Below are positions 24,797-39,123 of a DNA stretch of 64,000 bases, in pieces. Each line of letters begins with the position of its first letter. Positions within the stretch are counted from its first letter, which is position 1. The notes beneath the pieces were generated by a model, which saw nothing but the letters and a program-made list of their open reading frames with translations, made no database searches and was not told where the DNA came from. Source of the DNA: Strix aluco (Eukaryota; Chordata; Aves; Strigiformes; Strigidae); NCBI RefSeq assembly GCF_031877795.1, contig NC_133935.1:73922303-73986302 (forward strand), given 5' to 3'. Both the position numbers and the translations under genes were made by a program.

Positions 24797-24822
24797 TCCC
24801 CACTTATTAATAAAAGTGGGGA
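24797..24822. repeat. Perfect 9-bp inverted repeat
   Basis: TCCCCACTT and AAGTGGGGA are separated by an eight-base AT-rich loop (attaataa). A small hairpin in intron RNA is possible. No flanking complementarity suggests a longer microRNA-type stem. Confidence 0.75.
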
Positions 24823-27752
24823 AAAATTTTAAGAGTTAGATTGGTCTGCAGAAAACATTGCTCATGTACTTGCAGAAACACTTGTGCTCTTATTCTGATC
24901 TTGCACACATCTGTTGTGTGACATTGACTTTTTTGTCTGCTTTGTTCATAGACAAGGGTTGTGGTCATGGAAGGTCTTAATACCAAACCCAACTCATTTT
25001 TCTTTGCAATCTTATCTATTTGAGTAGGGCTTCTTCACAGCCTTTGTGGTGCCAGGAGATGGTAAGCAGTGTATTGGAAAAATCAGATTTTACTTGTATA
25101 AGATAACCAGGGGATGATGGACAGACAGGACTTCAAGTATCAAAAATTACTGTCCTGCTTGATAAAGATAGTGTTAAATCTGATCTCACTGCATTTACTT
25201 CTTGTAATATTTGTCTGTGTTTTGTCAACTTTAGTCAATATGACCAGATTTAGGTGGCCGTTCCCTTGTAAGCAGTTAAGCAAGGAGCCTTTTTAGACTA
25301 GTGAAACTGTGTGTGGAGAACATGTTGGGGGGAAGGGGTGGGAAGACAGTGGTCTCCTCCAGACTATGACACGGTGTTTTACTTTGGTTTTGCAGAAAAA
25401 AATTAATGTCAGATGTCAAGAAGTGCTTCCAGCTAGCTTCATCCCTGTATTGCTGCCTCCTTTCTGGTTGTGTACTATATGTGTTCAGAGTGATGGGCTG
25501 CTCTTCCTCCTCCTGTTGACCCAGGCGGGAACCTGTGAGGCAGCGTTCCCCAGTGGTGGTGGGGAGAAACACTGCCAAATCTCCACCTACCAAAGTGCTT
25601 GATACTTCTCAGCACATCCCTGGGCAAAGGGGTCACAGTCTGGCTATGCTGTTCATTTCTGTAATGCAAGAGATGCACCAAGGCCACATGCCCCCTGTGC
25701 CCCACTTTAGGGCAGAAGTAAAGCCGTAGAAATATTGCTCAGTGCTTTCCTTTATTCTACAATGTCTTTGTAGGCAGCACAGAGGGAGAGAAATTTCCTG
25801 AACGTTTGTTCAGTTTTGTAGATGGAATTGCTTTTTGCATGCTAATACTTACTTTATGTTTTCCTTTAGCAAATGCAGTATGTCCGTGGTTGACTTTTAC
25901 TGGCATGTAGATTTGTGGAGAGGGGATTATGAAGTTGCAAGTGTTCACAGAAAATGAAAAATTTTATGCATAAATGTGCCAGAAAAAAAACCCAACTTAT
26001 CTGCTTATCTAATCAGGAAACAGAAACATTATTGTGTAACTTATCTGAGAAATCGCTGTCAACCAACCAGCTTAGCTAAAAGAGGGGTTATCAGAATTGG
26101 AGCAGTGTTTTGAATTTTTATTGAATTTTAGAAAGTTGAATGGCTTATTTGAAGAATTGAAGATTTTCTTATAGATAGCATGCATAGTAAAAGGAGTCTA
26201 TATTTATTTGACAATTTGTGTCCTATAAAAAGTCACAGGAACTGTAACTGATTTTAGATTAATTTTGGAGGCATATATTTTGCTTTATACAATATTTAAG
26301 AAAATAATAGAAGAATGTGATTTGATTTTTTTTTTGGTGTTACATACAGAACTCTTATTAATAATCAGTTTAGTAAATGTGCAAGCAGTAAGTGCTGTGT
26401 TTCTAGGTAGGCACAGGCTGTAAAGGAGCAAAAGATATCCTGTGTATCTTCGTGTACTACAGTAGGGTTAAATATGACCTATGGGATTTAGATCTATATC
26501 TGGGTACTTGGTGTCATAGTCAACTTCAGTTTCTCAGTTCAGTGGATTTGTATTATTGAGGTTTCAATCTGATGATGTGTGTGTTAGATATTCTTTTTGC
26601 TAACCATACTGACTCGTTATTGTTTAACGTTAAGTATGTTACGTAAAAAATTCTATTCTGTTTTTCTGATGTGTGAAAAGTAGAGATATTCTATCATTAT
26701 TGCACAGCCCCATACTTGACCCTTTTACTTGACAATTACACATGCAAACTGGAGTTTTAAATATATTGAATAGCTGTTTACAATATGTTTTTCCTATTTT
26801 GACTTCCCACATAAATATCTGATGGTGAGCTTTTTGATTAGTCTTTTGGCAACATCAGAAAAAATTAAAGGGATACTGATTAGTTTTGCTTTCAGTATTT
26901 TTTTATTCTTAAGAAAAATATCTTGATGATTTTATCATTCTTCATGGAAAAATAAGAAGTTAAGGAGGCTGGGCAATGGTAGGAAACACTTTTGTAGGAA
27001 AAAAGATGTAGCATACAACATTGTACTTTATGAAAAGCAAGAGGAAGGGAACTAAAATTGGAGGAGATTGTGAAAGAACACAAGACAAAACCAGCTGGTT
27101 AATGTAAGCGTAGGGATTGGAGTTGATCTTTTTTTAAATTTTTTTTTTTTTTTGTTTACTAGTGTTTTGCCAGTGGTGCTGTTTATGTCCTTTAAAAACA
27201 TATCAAACAAAAAACTAAGAATAAAACATTCTTGTTTTTCCTTAGCTGCTTTCATCTTTCACCTTTTTGTGGTGGTAGGGAATGTTGGAAAGGGCTGAGA
27301 GAGAAGGAAAATTATAACAGTTTTAAACACATACCCCAAAAGAAAGAGGTGAGGTTGTTGAATTTAGACCACCATAGCTGGTGATTTGGGGTTGGGGTGG
27401 GTTTTGGTTTTGGTTTTGCAGTGGGCGAAAGAGAGGGGTGAGTGTTGTATGATTTCCTTTTGCTTCCCTCTAAACTAATAAGGTCTTCCAGAGATACTGG
27501 TTCTTAAACAGATGTAATATTCAGGTGGAGCTTGATGAGTGAAAGAACTGAGAATTAGCAGGTTACCACACTGTGGCTGTTGACAAGAGAAACTTTTTCT
27601 TAACAATTTTACCTTTATGCTGGGAATAAGAATAGTAAGCAAAGGTCCCCATGGGGGTTTTCTTTAGAATGAGAAATGTCAGTGGGATTGAATTCTGGTG
27701 TGCATTCTGGTGTTTAAATGCATGATCAGTTTGGTATATATCTGACTCTTGA

Positions 27753-27766
27753 TTTTTTTTTTTTTT
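27753..27766 (+). repeat. T14 homopolymer tract
   Basis: Fourteen consecutive thymines; a similar T15 lies at 27139-27153. Both are simple sequence in intron 2. Confidence 0.85.
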
Positions 27767-29832
27767 CCCATGGACAGCTTCTGCAGGGGGGTGGCGTGGC
27801 TCCTGGTTGTGGCTGTCACCTCATTTAATGTATCTCAAGGAATGGTGACAGAGGAAGAATGAAACATTATGTATGATAGTGCCCAGAAATTTAGTCAGAA
27901 TTGTAGTTTATTCTCATAGTTACATAGTTATTTTCTGAAACCTGTCCTTTAGTTCATCAACCCACACACTGGATAAAAAGAGTGGAGTAATGGTAAGGCG
28001 CTCTGATCAGACATTCTGTGTCTTGAATCAGGATTTTGATGTTTTTGATTATTTATCTAAAACTGTTGTTCTATAAATGACTTCTTTAAAAATTCTGGTT
28101 TTGTTAGGTGGCACATATCTTGATGGAGTTCAGGTAGTATTTCTCCCAGTATTTGTGCAACAGTTATTCTGAAGAGGTTAGATCTCCTGTAATTTAAGGT
28201 ACCTCTTTTGATCACTGAGGGGGAAACCATGTGTGATTTTTCTGTCAACCGACAGCCCTGTCAATAAAGATCTGTGCCTGATGTTCCTTCTACTTGTTGT
28301 AATTTATAACTGGACTTGAGAAAGAGGGAAATTACATGTTTACTAGAGTGTATCCCAAGCCTTGTTGTCACCACAGAAAGTGAAATGAGTTTTTGTATCT
28401 AATTTTGATTCAGATATAAAAACATGTGTGTGTTTTCTTGTTGATCTGTCTCTGCATGTGGTTAATAGTTTATAGATGAAATACAGGTTTTCATGTATAA
28501 AAAAAGACTACACAAGAGCTGAACCATTTCCACTGTGAAATGGAGTAATTTCCCTGAAACGGGCTTTTTATTCCTAGTTAATTAAAAATTAGGACATGAT
28601 CAGGTTCTGGTTTACCTTTGGGACAAAAAATGTTAGCCGTTTAACTGAGGCTGAGGTGCATGAGATGGAAGTAGTGGAAAATCCTATATAAAACATGTTT
28701 CACATCACATTTTGTTAAGTTGTGGATCACAGGAGTCCTGTAGGCAGAAGGCATAAGTTTCTGTTAGGCCAGTGAAAGTTTAGATTTATAACACTACATG
28801 CATTACTAAGAAAGATCACCTTCAGTAAAAATAGTATGTCAATATGAGTATTTCTTAGAGTTAACTTCACCATAAGGATATATGAGTGCCGTGACAACTT
28901 GTTGTTAAGAGTAATTCTTGACTAACTAGCAAGAAAGCTTTTCAGTTTATGTGGGCATGGATTAAATTACTGGATCCTTCTGTCTTCCAAGTTCAACTTG
29001 GTGCAGAAGTTCTTCAGCTTATCCTTGAAAAAGCTTATTCAAGTTAATGGTGCAGGATGCCAGGTGAAGCTGGTGTCTTTAGGTAATTTATATGCCAAAA
29101 AGCCTGTGGTGAATGCTATCATGATGTAGTAAGGGTGTTTGACAGAGGTCTTGCAGCAAGTCTATAACAAGAAGTCTTTGATGGTTCTCTTGCTGGATGA
29201 GAACAGTAGATGCTGGGTGGGTAAAATGATCCAATTTTTTATCGTAGTACTGTGCAGCTAAGCCAACTTAAATTGGAGATGGAATCCAGTTACTTAAGAC
29301 CAATGTGGGGCAGGGGAAAACCAACTATCGCATGCATCATTTCTTTCTTCGTCTTTTTTGTGTCCCTTCCTAAGGTTGAATGTTGACGATTTTAAGGGAG
29401 TGGTTTTGTCTTAACTTCTTGTATGGCTTATTAAAAGTTATGCTTGAAAGCCACTGGTGTTGCTGGAGGCGTGGGCTTCCTGATTGCTCTTGGTCTTGTA
29501 CTCAATAGAAATAGAAATGTCTTCCTTACTTCTGAAATGTCCTGTTTATTATTTGGCAATTTCCTTTCATATTTTATATATTAATAATACAGCCCTTAAG
29601 CCCAACACATCTTTCTATTTATCTGCGTTCTTGACAGCAATTAGAATTTAGAATTATTTGGTCTTCCTGCTTGTTGGTTTCTGTGTGCATGTATTTATAA
29701 AATGTGCGGTGTTTGGCAAAAAAGCAGAGTTTTCCCAGATCAGAAAGAGCATCAGCCAGAAGTAGCAAAGAACTTGAAGACAAAAGTTCTAGGTTCTGCA
29801 CAACTGCTGGTACCAATGTATGTCTAGTGTAG

Positions 29833-29893
29833 TTTCACTTAATCCCCAGGCCCCTTCTGAATCATCTGTAAAACGGAAGCAGTTGTATTGTGA
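29833..29893 (+). repeat. Weak MIR-like fragment
   Basis: The words CAGGCCCCTTCTGAATCATCTGTAAAACGGAAG resemble the MIR segment ctcagtttcctcatctgtaaaatgggg. It is diverged and short. Confidence 0.35.
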
Positions 29894-31039
29894 CAGAGCT
29901 GTGCGCAGTACACAAGGGGTTTAGGCTTGCTTCCCTTTCCGTTCCCTTGGAGCAGGTGTTCAGCAGAAGAGACAGAAGGGTGGCTGGTGAAGTAACATGA
30001 AGATGTAAGAATGACTCACAAAGGGCAAGAGTTCATGGGGTTTGATTCTGTGTGGTGATCTTCACTGTGCTCTTTTCTTTGTTTGTTTTGTTTGTAATTT
30101 TTTTCTAGTATACAGTGTTTGATATTTTCTGTCCAGTCATGCTTTCCCTTCTTTTTCCTGCTGCAGAGGGCTAGACATAGGGGGTGGGCAGAAACCAGAA
30201 ATTTGAAGTTGTATTTGGATTGAACACTGCTAACATCATATAAGTAACAGTTGTTGACAAGCTTTTGGATCAAAAGCGTCTTCACTAGCAAAACAAAACA
30301 GGATGGGACTGGACCTCTCCAGTGTCAGAATAAGGTGATTTCAGCTTGTTGTTCTTCTGAGCTCAAATGGTCGGAATGGAAGCAGAGATGTACAGAAGTG
30401 TAAATCATCATGTGTGTACACCTTTGAATCTCTAATAGATATTCTGTCCTCAGGTGGCATTTACACTGACCACTTGTGATTGTCCAGATGGGATAGACTA
30501 TCAGGTGGTAGTTCGCGTATCCAGTTATTTTTTTAAGCTGCTCTTAGTTATGTCTCGTAGAGACAGGATGCTGCTGATGATTTAAATCTGAAAAGTTTGT
30601 TGGACCCACGCCACCACAACAAGCACTGACAGAGCCAAAACCTTGTTTGTTTGGGGCTGATAATGGAGACAGCCAGAGGACAATGATCTGGATGAATATA
30701 AGTAATTCATCTGTTACTGCCATGATTAGGGAGGCAGTATTGTTATTTGCATGATCCTAATGCCTAGAAGCCCCATCAGAGACTAGATGCTGCTGTGCAG
30801 GGTACCAGCTCAGGGAGGAAGGGTGTGTGCATGTGTGTGTTGTGCAATTGTTGTGCTACAGACAACTAATTTTTTAATATATGACAAAGCAGGAGTTTTA
30901 ATATTGACAAACCAAAGCACTTAACTGCTCAACATGATACGTGTTAGACTTTAGCCTAAACTAAAGTGGCTTGCTTAGAACTGTGGCAAGGAAAGCTTTA
31001 AGGTGATGTTCAGAGGGCAGTGAAGTAGTTTTGCAGGAG

Positions 31040-33130
31040 CTTGGAAGGTATCCTTACTCAGGTGTGGAAGCTGGCTTGAATGAAAATACAGACTGGTTGT
31101 TAAAAGCTTAGTAAGTGGATACTGACATCATGAGCCAACTAGAAATGTGAGTAAATGGTGTGACATCAAGTAGGACGTGAACACTACAGTGTAGGTAAGA
31201 CAGGAGCCTGGAAAGCAAAGATGAGTTGTTCCCAGTGTTTAAAGTTGGAATGGAGGATTGTGCATAGAAGGATGCAGAGAGAATAATGATAGATCAGTAT
31301 AACCATATAGAAGAAAGAACTTTTGGAACAGTGTGAACAAGCAGGATAATGTTTGTCAAGACAAAAAAGAAGAAAATTTTAGTAACTGAGGTGAAGACCC
31401 AGAGAAACCTTTAGCTCTGAAGATGTTTAGAGAAGACTTTGTCCTATGGATGCAAGACGGGAAGAATAATTTAGATACAGACACAGCCTGAATGAACAGA
31501 TCAAGAGAGAAGTCATTGTCAAAGATGACATAGTATTTCAGATCTGAATGATGGGCAAGATGATAATGCTGTCCACAGTAATCAAGAGAGGAGGTGGAAG
31601 AAAGAGGGTGGGAAAGGTGAGATCTAAGTTCTGTTCTAGCTGCATTGAGCTGAAGCTGACAGCTACTCAGTGACAAGAGGTGTCAGAAAGATAGACTGAG
31701 ATTTTTTTGTTTAGACATAAATCTACTGTGTTTGAGACCTGTCTCCTTAGGAGCTGAGTTTGTGGGTGAAATTCCCAGACATAAGGAAAGGGGCAAAAGA
31801 TGTAGCTCAGTGGAGCCCTACTAGAAGACAAAAGAGGAATAAGGAGCCTCCCAGTGACCTGTGAAGGGGTTGGTAAAGGGAGGAAAGGAAGCAGGAGAGG
31901 CTTGAGTCATGGAAGTCAGAAAAGGAGAATGAATGCTTCAAAAGGAGAAGTGCCTTTAATTTTTATGAAGAACACACAAGAGTTATGGATGATGAAAATT
32001 ATTAACTTTGATGTTGCAATAGTAAAAGGTTTTTAGACATTCTAGTGAAAATAGTTTCAGGATAGCGCAAAGCACCGCTGAAGGGAGTTCAGGCTGAAGT
32101 TAGAGACAAAAGTGTAATTTGTTATCAATCAGTTCATTATGAGCTTAGTGGTAAAAGAGGGATAGAAAGAGAAGTCGTGTAGTTACAGAAGCAAGGGGTC
32201 AGAAGTAGATTTCCAAACATAAAAAAGACTGATTGGCTGTCCTGGTATCCTGTTAGAGCAAGAGGAGAAAGGAGATGTGAGGCATGGGGTGATGTGAGGC
32301 AAGCGGAGAGTGGGACAGATGTGTTTCATATCTATGGTACGAGGAAGAAGGGAGAGCTGTAAGAAAGAGAAAGAGAGTGGGAAGGGAGAACATGAAATGA
32401 TTATTATGTTTTCTGGCTTTCTCTTGGGATAAATATTTGCATTCTATTGTGGAGAAAGAAATGGATACAAGAGAAAAGGTTTGAGGAGTGAGTCAAAAGT
32501 AGGAGGAAAAAAGGCTGAAATTGCAGGTGTGGGTTCAGCTCAACTGGAGGAATGGCACAGCTTAGTAAGCAGCAGGAGAGAGAGAGAGAGAAAATGTGCA
32601 ATAACCTCATTTCCAGACTGGTTTCATTTTCTACTGCAAATTCTAGGACAGGCAAGAATAAAGCAAAGGAAATGGATATCTAAGATGAGCATGGGTTCAG
32701 GACTGGTGGAGTTGGACCTAATTGTGGGAAGGAGAAGCAAACCAAAAACCATTAAGGGTGGAAACAAAAAAATATTGTCAGTGTGAAAGAGGGTGGAGTC
32801 CTGGATATCAGAAATAATGGGATGGGAATAATGAGCAGTGCTGAGAGAGTAAATGGATGCCATTCAGTATGGATGCCAGGTCAGCCTTTGAGTCACGTTC
32901 TTGGATGAAAGATTCTTTTGGAGATGACTGGAGAGAAGACTGCTGGCAGTTTGTGCTCTGTGACAACCCCATGCTTGAATCCGTAATGTGCCTTTGAGAA
33001 AGTTCAAAGCCTTGAAGAAGAGCAGCATTTTGGAGAAATCCAAAGAATATTGCCTTTTTTCCGAGGAGAGAGAAGAGTGTGTAGACCATGGGTGTGACAG
33101 CAGAAGGCTTCTATGCTTTGGTGACTGATC
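31040..33130 (+). other. Purine-rich (GA-skewed) intronic segment
   Basis: About 2 kb in which the + strand is markedly rich in G and A (runs of GGAAAGGAAG and AGAGAAG type words), unlike the T-rich intron on either side. The texture resembles an old interspersed repeat or retrocopy inserted in one piece, but I could not name a family and see no intact frame. Includes an (AG)n tract at 32577-32591. Confidence 0.4.
32577..32591 (+). repeat. (AG)n dinucleotide repeat
   Basis: Seven consecutive AG units plus a trailing A within the purine-rich segment. Confidence 0.8.
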
Positions 33131-36100
33131 ATATCTATTGCTTCGTGTGATGGACATGAAAGTAGTTTGCTTGCTGGTTTCTAGCTTAGTAGTTCTGTTC
33201 TTCGCAGTGCATCATAAGTAGATAATATGTCTACATGATCTATCCCATACTGATACTGACTAGTGCTTCCTGCTTCCAGAGCTGAGATAAGGCCGTAGGA
33301 TTACTTTGTCATGGACTGGGCCTGCCTGATGTCCTACTGCGCAGTGTGTATCATCAGAGCTTGGGCGCAGTGCTGCAGTAAACTTGGTTGTATGGCTTTT
33401 GCTTGTCTTGCAGGGAAAAGAAAGCTTGTTGCTGTCTACATGCTACAGGCAGGCATGTTTTATGATATAGCACCTTTTCTTTTTTTTTTCCTGAGAAAGC
33501 AGGACTTAATGATTTTTGAGGTGTTATATGGAATGGCTGTCATTCATGATGCAGGATCCTCAGTGTTAATCTCACGTTTTCACATATTTTTAGTAGATCT
33601 AAACATCTGTGCAAGGGAAGAGACGGGAAGAGGAGAATGCTGTGGGAAAGAGTTGTTCGCTTGCGCACAGAGGATTGAGCTGACCCTTTGACTTGGACGG
33701 TTTTATCCATTACCTTGCCTGCCTTTCCCAAGCAACTTTCTACCTGTCCCTGTATGTTATCAATGTTCAGTCATCCCAGCAGCTTATATACGTGTTCTCT
33801 TGCAGAGTTACTGAGAAAAAAAGAGAAGAAACAAAGTCTTCAGATTTTCTCTTCAGGGTCTCTCAGGGTTTTTTGTGCACTGTTATCAAGTTTTGTGATT
33901 CTAATCTGTATTCTTGCTTTTGTTTCATTTTTGGCCTTTTAGAAGACTTGGAGAACCTTGGGCAAATATACTAAGAAACTCAATGCATGGCAATGGAAAA
34001 ATGTAAGGAGAAACGGGAGAAAAAAATGTTTCAGCTCTTGAAATTATGGTGCGCTGTGTTTATAGCGCTTTTAATAGAGTCTTTGTATATTCTGTGCTTG
34101 GTGTAAGTTTTCTTCAGCTACTCTCATAACTCAAAACACACTGGGTGTGAACATTACCAAGCCTTGTAGGTATTTAGATTTTGAAAGAGGTAATGCAGCT
34201 TTACGTATTTTTGAGGTTTCTTGTTCATTGGAAAAAATTATTCTTGACTGCATTGCTGAAGGAGGGAGTGCTACAAGTTTTATTTTGCAACATTTATTAT
34301 TGTTTCTAGCTTTTCAAGATACCTGCCACTATTCTCCCTGTTTGTTTTCCTTTATTTTTTTCCTGGAAGGTAAGAGTTTATCCTGAGTGCGAGTTTCTGT
34401 GGCTTGGTTTGAGTTTTTTTAATTCCTTATTAAGTATTTGTTTGGAAACGTTCTAAAGAGATGTGTAACATATGTGTTCAAATGGTGTAACATGTATAAA
34501 AGTGGTAGCTTTAAAAAACAGCAAGATATGGTCTATATTTCAGAGAGCTTACAATGCACTTTAGACAAAGCCATAAGCAGTGTATGTTGTGAAGACGAAA
34601 ATCAGTCTATGAATGTTGAAAAATTTCATGCAGGCAGCTATTTTAAGGAGGAATTTGAAGGACGTTGAGAATAATTTGTTGATGTGGAGGAAGGAGGCAT
34701 CAAATCTGATAGTACAGTGTACAGGAAAGTAGCATACAGAACAGATTTCTAGTGAAAACAGTTTATTTGTAAAAATAAACTCACCCTGTTTTGTTAATGT
34801 TGTCTTACTGTCTTGGAGCTGGAAAGCAAAACTAATTCTAATTGCCAAACTGCAAAAATACCGTAGATATTGAAAGATAAATCTTAATCTTCCTTAACTC
34901 TGTTCCCTAAACAGGCCCTCTGTTCTCCAAATGCTTAAACATTCCCTTTTTTATTAGGCTTCAATCTCATCTGTTTTCTTGAATGGTGCCCTAGTTTTGA
35001 TACCAGGCAAAAAGTGAAGAGAAACTAACACATTGTGTATGCAACATTTGTCATTCTTTCATACTCCTCCTTCTGTATTAGTTCTTTTATGCCCATTTGT
35101 TTGTATATTACAGGATCAGAGGATAAACGACATACAAAATTCTAAGCAGCTTTGACTCTTGTTGTAGACTTTCAACCTTAGAGTGAGTCTGTTGTATCCA
35201 GATTCCTCTGAAGTTTGGATTTATTTCAGGAGAACCCCTTGAATGTGGGCTTTTCATGACAGATTTCTGACGTACTATGTGCAAGCATACAGTCCTATGA
35301 AAACAATACACAGAACAAGTGCTTTTAAAGCTTGTTCATTTTAGTACTATGGGGTTGTGAGAGAGACTTTCCCAGTGTTCAGAATCATATATTAAAGCTG
35401 CTTTGAGTAATAATCAGGACAGTGTGTGTATATCCAGAGGAAGGGTATGAAATGTGATTCATGCCTACAGCCCACCTATCAGTGTGAGGAGAGGCAGAGG
35501 GAGCAAGTGAATGGGAAGAAATCATGAGAACAAACAAGTTGACTACTGATAATGTTTATAGATCACCTTTCATTGGAAAAAGGCCCAAAGTATTCTACCA
35601 GCTATGTGCAGAAATTGATCCATTTGTCACTGAAAGGGGGCAGGGGCATCTCTGAACGCAAATATGGCTGCTGCTGAAAGCCTAATCCTACCTGTACTGG
35701 AATTAAGTGAAAGAACGCTGAAAGCCTACTGTGTGCTGATAGGGTGTAATCCAGTCCTTACTGAAATATGTTATTGCATAATGATTTGGAAAGGAAAGGA
35801 ACAATGCCTTATTTATAGATTACAAAGAAAATACAGGGACATAGAATGTATTTATTTACAAAAAAAAAAGGCAAAATGACCAAAGCATGTTACCTTTCCC
35901 TGTGAGAGGGACTTTACTGACTAGCACTCTGTTTACTGGTTTCCAAAAGATGATGCTCCCATTGGCACCAAATTTTGCTCATTAAAATTAAGCAGTGATC
36001 AAAGAGTGCCATCTTTTGAAATACATTGTTGGAGTTAATATTACTATCAAAGAACAGTTAGCCAAACCAAGCTTATGAGAATAGGCCAGTTTCTTATCAT

Positions 36101-37136
36101 AGCAAAAAAATGTGCTACTTCACTATATTTTAGCAGATCACCACAAATACTAGTATGGTGCTTTTCTATCATTTTAAAATTACTTAAAAGTAGGATTTGA
36201 TATTACTGCTTCAAAAGCTAGATTGCTTGCTCTTTTCCTGTGCAAACCTCACTAGCATCATCTTATTTTCTGCATCTGCTCTGCCAATGAGGACCATGTA
36301 TATGTTACCAGATAGGATAGGATATGATCTTACAATCTCTATTTTGCTGGGGGTTTGGCAGTTTGCTTTTTGTTTCTGTTTGTGGAAATCCTAGATACTT
36401 CATGATTTTACTTGGCTTCTTTTTTCATCCAAGATAGGAAAGAAAGCTAGCTGATGATACAGTAATAATTGAAGATTATAACTGGCAATTAATTTTCACT
36501 ACATGGATAAATTTATAACATTAGCAAATCCTCCATGACTAGCCTGTAGCTCTGCCTTTTGTCTGGTAGAACACTGCCTCTAGCCTGAAGCAATCTTTCG
36601 TTGTGCCCACTGGATTTTGCTGAAAATAAAATCTGCTGTGGCCACCCAGCACCTCGAGAGGTGAAATACAAGTGAGCATCAGAATGCCATAGTGCAAAAT
36701 AGGCTGGGAGTGGTGAGCTTATTGAATGAAATAGTAGTTTAAAGAGGTAGCTTTAAATTGGGTAACTATTACAAGATTGCAACGTAATCTTTTTCTCTTG
36801 TAAAATACGGGCACTGAATTCACCCATTCCATCATACATAGAGCTTATGCAATTGGGGTTAAAAAAATACATGTTTTTATTTATAACAAATGGAGGTAAA
36901 TTTGTTCACGGTCCATTCTGAATTTGTTGTGTTAGGAAGAACTTCTATCTAGAATATAAGTAGGGATGGAAGAATTACCTTAGAAGGTTGATTAATTTAG
37001 GTATTACTCCCTGTGCAAAGCAGCCTTGAAGAAGGCTGAAAGTGCATGACTGGGAGAGAAGAAGGGAGGTGAATACTACTACTTTTTATACAGCTTTACT
37101 GAAATAATATATCCCAGTTCCGATGTGCACATCAGG

Positions 37137-37600
37137 TGTTGGAAAAAATGGAAGGAGTTCAGAAAAATAGATATTAATTTGAAGTCTGGATAATCACCTT
37201 TAGAATGAAAGATTTAAGAAGCTCAATCTATTTAGTTTATCAGCAGATGGTAGAGGCTACCTAATAAGTCTGTAAGTACTTAGATAGGGTGAAGGTATCT
37301 GACAGTTAGATGGTTCTTTGTCAGATAGATTAAGGGGATTCTCATGGCTGAAAGCTGAAGCTAGATCAGTTCAGACTAGAAGTAAGGTGCAGTTTTCTAA
37401 TGATACAATTAAACAGGAACAGCTTATCAGGGATGTAGTAGACTCTCCGTTGCACAAAATCCTCGCATAAGGCCCTGGTGCTTTCCCAGGAAGCACCTAG
37501 TGCTTTAGCCAGACGGAAAGCAGCTTGGGTTTGAAGCTAGAATAATGTTATGAAATTCTATGGCCTGTTTCAACATAGAAATTCAGTACAGATCATAAGG
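37137..37600 (+). repeat. Old, diverged CR1-family LINE relic
   Basis: The 3' part of an ancient CR1-type retrotransposon in sense orientation. Recognisable words are GATTTAAGAAGCTCAATC, GGCTGAAAGCTGAAGCTAG, TTCAGACTAGAAGTAAGG and GAAATTCTATGGCCTG. These match the order found in older CR1 subfamilies common in turtles and crocodilians (gagctcaatctatttag ... ctggaagctgaagctagacaaattcag ... gaaattctatggcctgtg). It is much more diverged than the copies at 20, 39 and 51 kb, so the insertion is old. No coding capacity remains. Confidence 0.72.
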
Positions 37601-39123
37601 AAGATTTTTGTTCTTAATGCCTCTCCTTGCTAAAATTTCACACATTTTAAATGCTTCTTTTGTTAAAAAAGAGGCTCATATGAAAGATGAGGTGATCAAA
37701 GCAAAAAGGCAGCTTTCTAGCGGGATGGTTGAGAAGGTCAAAGAGGAAGTAACACTTTCCATTCTCCCTTTATATTTTTCTGGTAATCAAAACCACAAAT
37801 ATCCCTCCAGTCATTAATTCTAAACATAACTTAATCATTTACAGTATAGATGTTAGCCTTCTCAGAAGCGTTGCAGATAATTTGTGTCCCCTCACTGTAA
37901 GTCCATGTAACTCACAGCTGGGCCCGAACGCCTTCTTTGGCTTTACTTCATTTGCAGAGCAAAGCAATCTTTGTTAACATGTTTTCCCTGGTGCTGCCTT
38001 CTTGTCCATAAATTTATGAGGACATAGCAATTCAGTCTTTGTGGTAAGGTAAGAGGCTCTGTAATTTCTAATGAATTGTGTGAGAACTTTTTTTGTGATT
38101 TTGCAGAAGAGTAGGAGTCTTTTCAAGGATATTAGCACTTGCATCATTTAGTTTATCTCTGTTGTAAAATCATCACCAGTCTGAGTGAAAGTGTCACCTT
38201 TTCTCTTGGTTATGCCCACAGCAAGGCCGATCAATGCTGATTTAAGGTACTATTCAGCTTAGATGAGAGATGTTGTGTATGTGGGGTTAAAGGAAGCACC
38301 TAACCTACTTTCAGTGAAGACACACTTTCAGAGGTTTCCCCAGCGTTGGTGGTCCTGTAACTCTTGTAAGCACTGTATACAAAATAAGTGGAAAGTGAAT
38401 ATGCTGCATCTCAAGTTGATAAATTCTCCTCCCTCATTCCCTTACCAGTATTGCTGCCTCCAAAAACTTGTAAAAGAAAGCAGCATGAACTGAGGTTCTA
38501 AAAAAGAAAATAAGCAATATTGGATTTCTTTTTATGAAATGTTAGTTTTTGGGTTTACACACCCAACAAAAACTAAAGAATTTCAGGACTGCAGAATAGA
38601 TGGGGGCTTTTTTCTTTGTTGTTGGGATTTTTTTCCTGCAGTTGGAAAGGCAAAAACAAACTGTGAATTGGAATATGAGGTTTGCTCCAAACGTGTCAGT
38701 GTGTGCTCTGTTCTAGAGCCATGTGAATTCTCTGTGCGTGAGCTCAGGCTGTGTCTGGTTGGGAATCTACAGGGTCACACATGTCCTATGCTACCTTGCA
38801 GTAGTACCATGGGGGGTTCTGAAGGTCCAGAGAATCTGAATCTTCCTCAGTTCCTTGTTGCTGCCTGTGACAACGTGGCAGAGCTTCACAGGTGTCTGAT
38901 CCATCAGTTCTTAGCTGAGTAGTTACAACATATTTAGAAATTTACAGTTGGAGTTGCCTTTAGTGTTACTTGTGTAGTGAGCTGGATGAATGTTTGGACT
39001 GAGTGTCCTTGTCACGGTCCCCTCACTCTGTAGATCCCTCTATTCACAATTTCACAAATGTTGGATTAGGCCAAGATCTGCATTTGGCCAGTATTCTCTA
39101 CAGAGTACTAACCACCATGCTAA

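Larger units (their letters stand above)
22776..39123 (+). other. ATXN7L1: ATXN7L1 intron 2, first part
   Basis: Long T-rich intronic sequence. No further ATXN7L1 exon was recognised. Notable contents are an 9-bp hairpin at 24797-24822, homopolymer T tracts (27139-27153, 27753-27766), a purine-rich stretch at about 31040-33130, and an old CR1 relic at 37137-37600. The many short ORFs have no supporting features. Confidence 0.75.

Noticed and set aside
38539..38922. 127-codon Cys-rich plus-strand frame in intron 2
   Set aside because: No known domain, no splice or promoter context. Probably chance.
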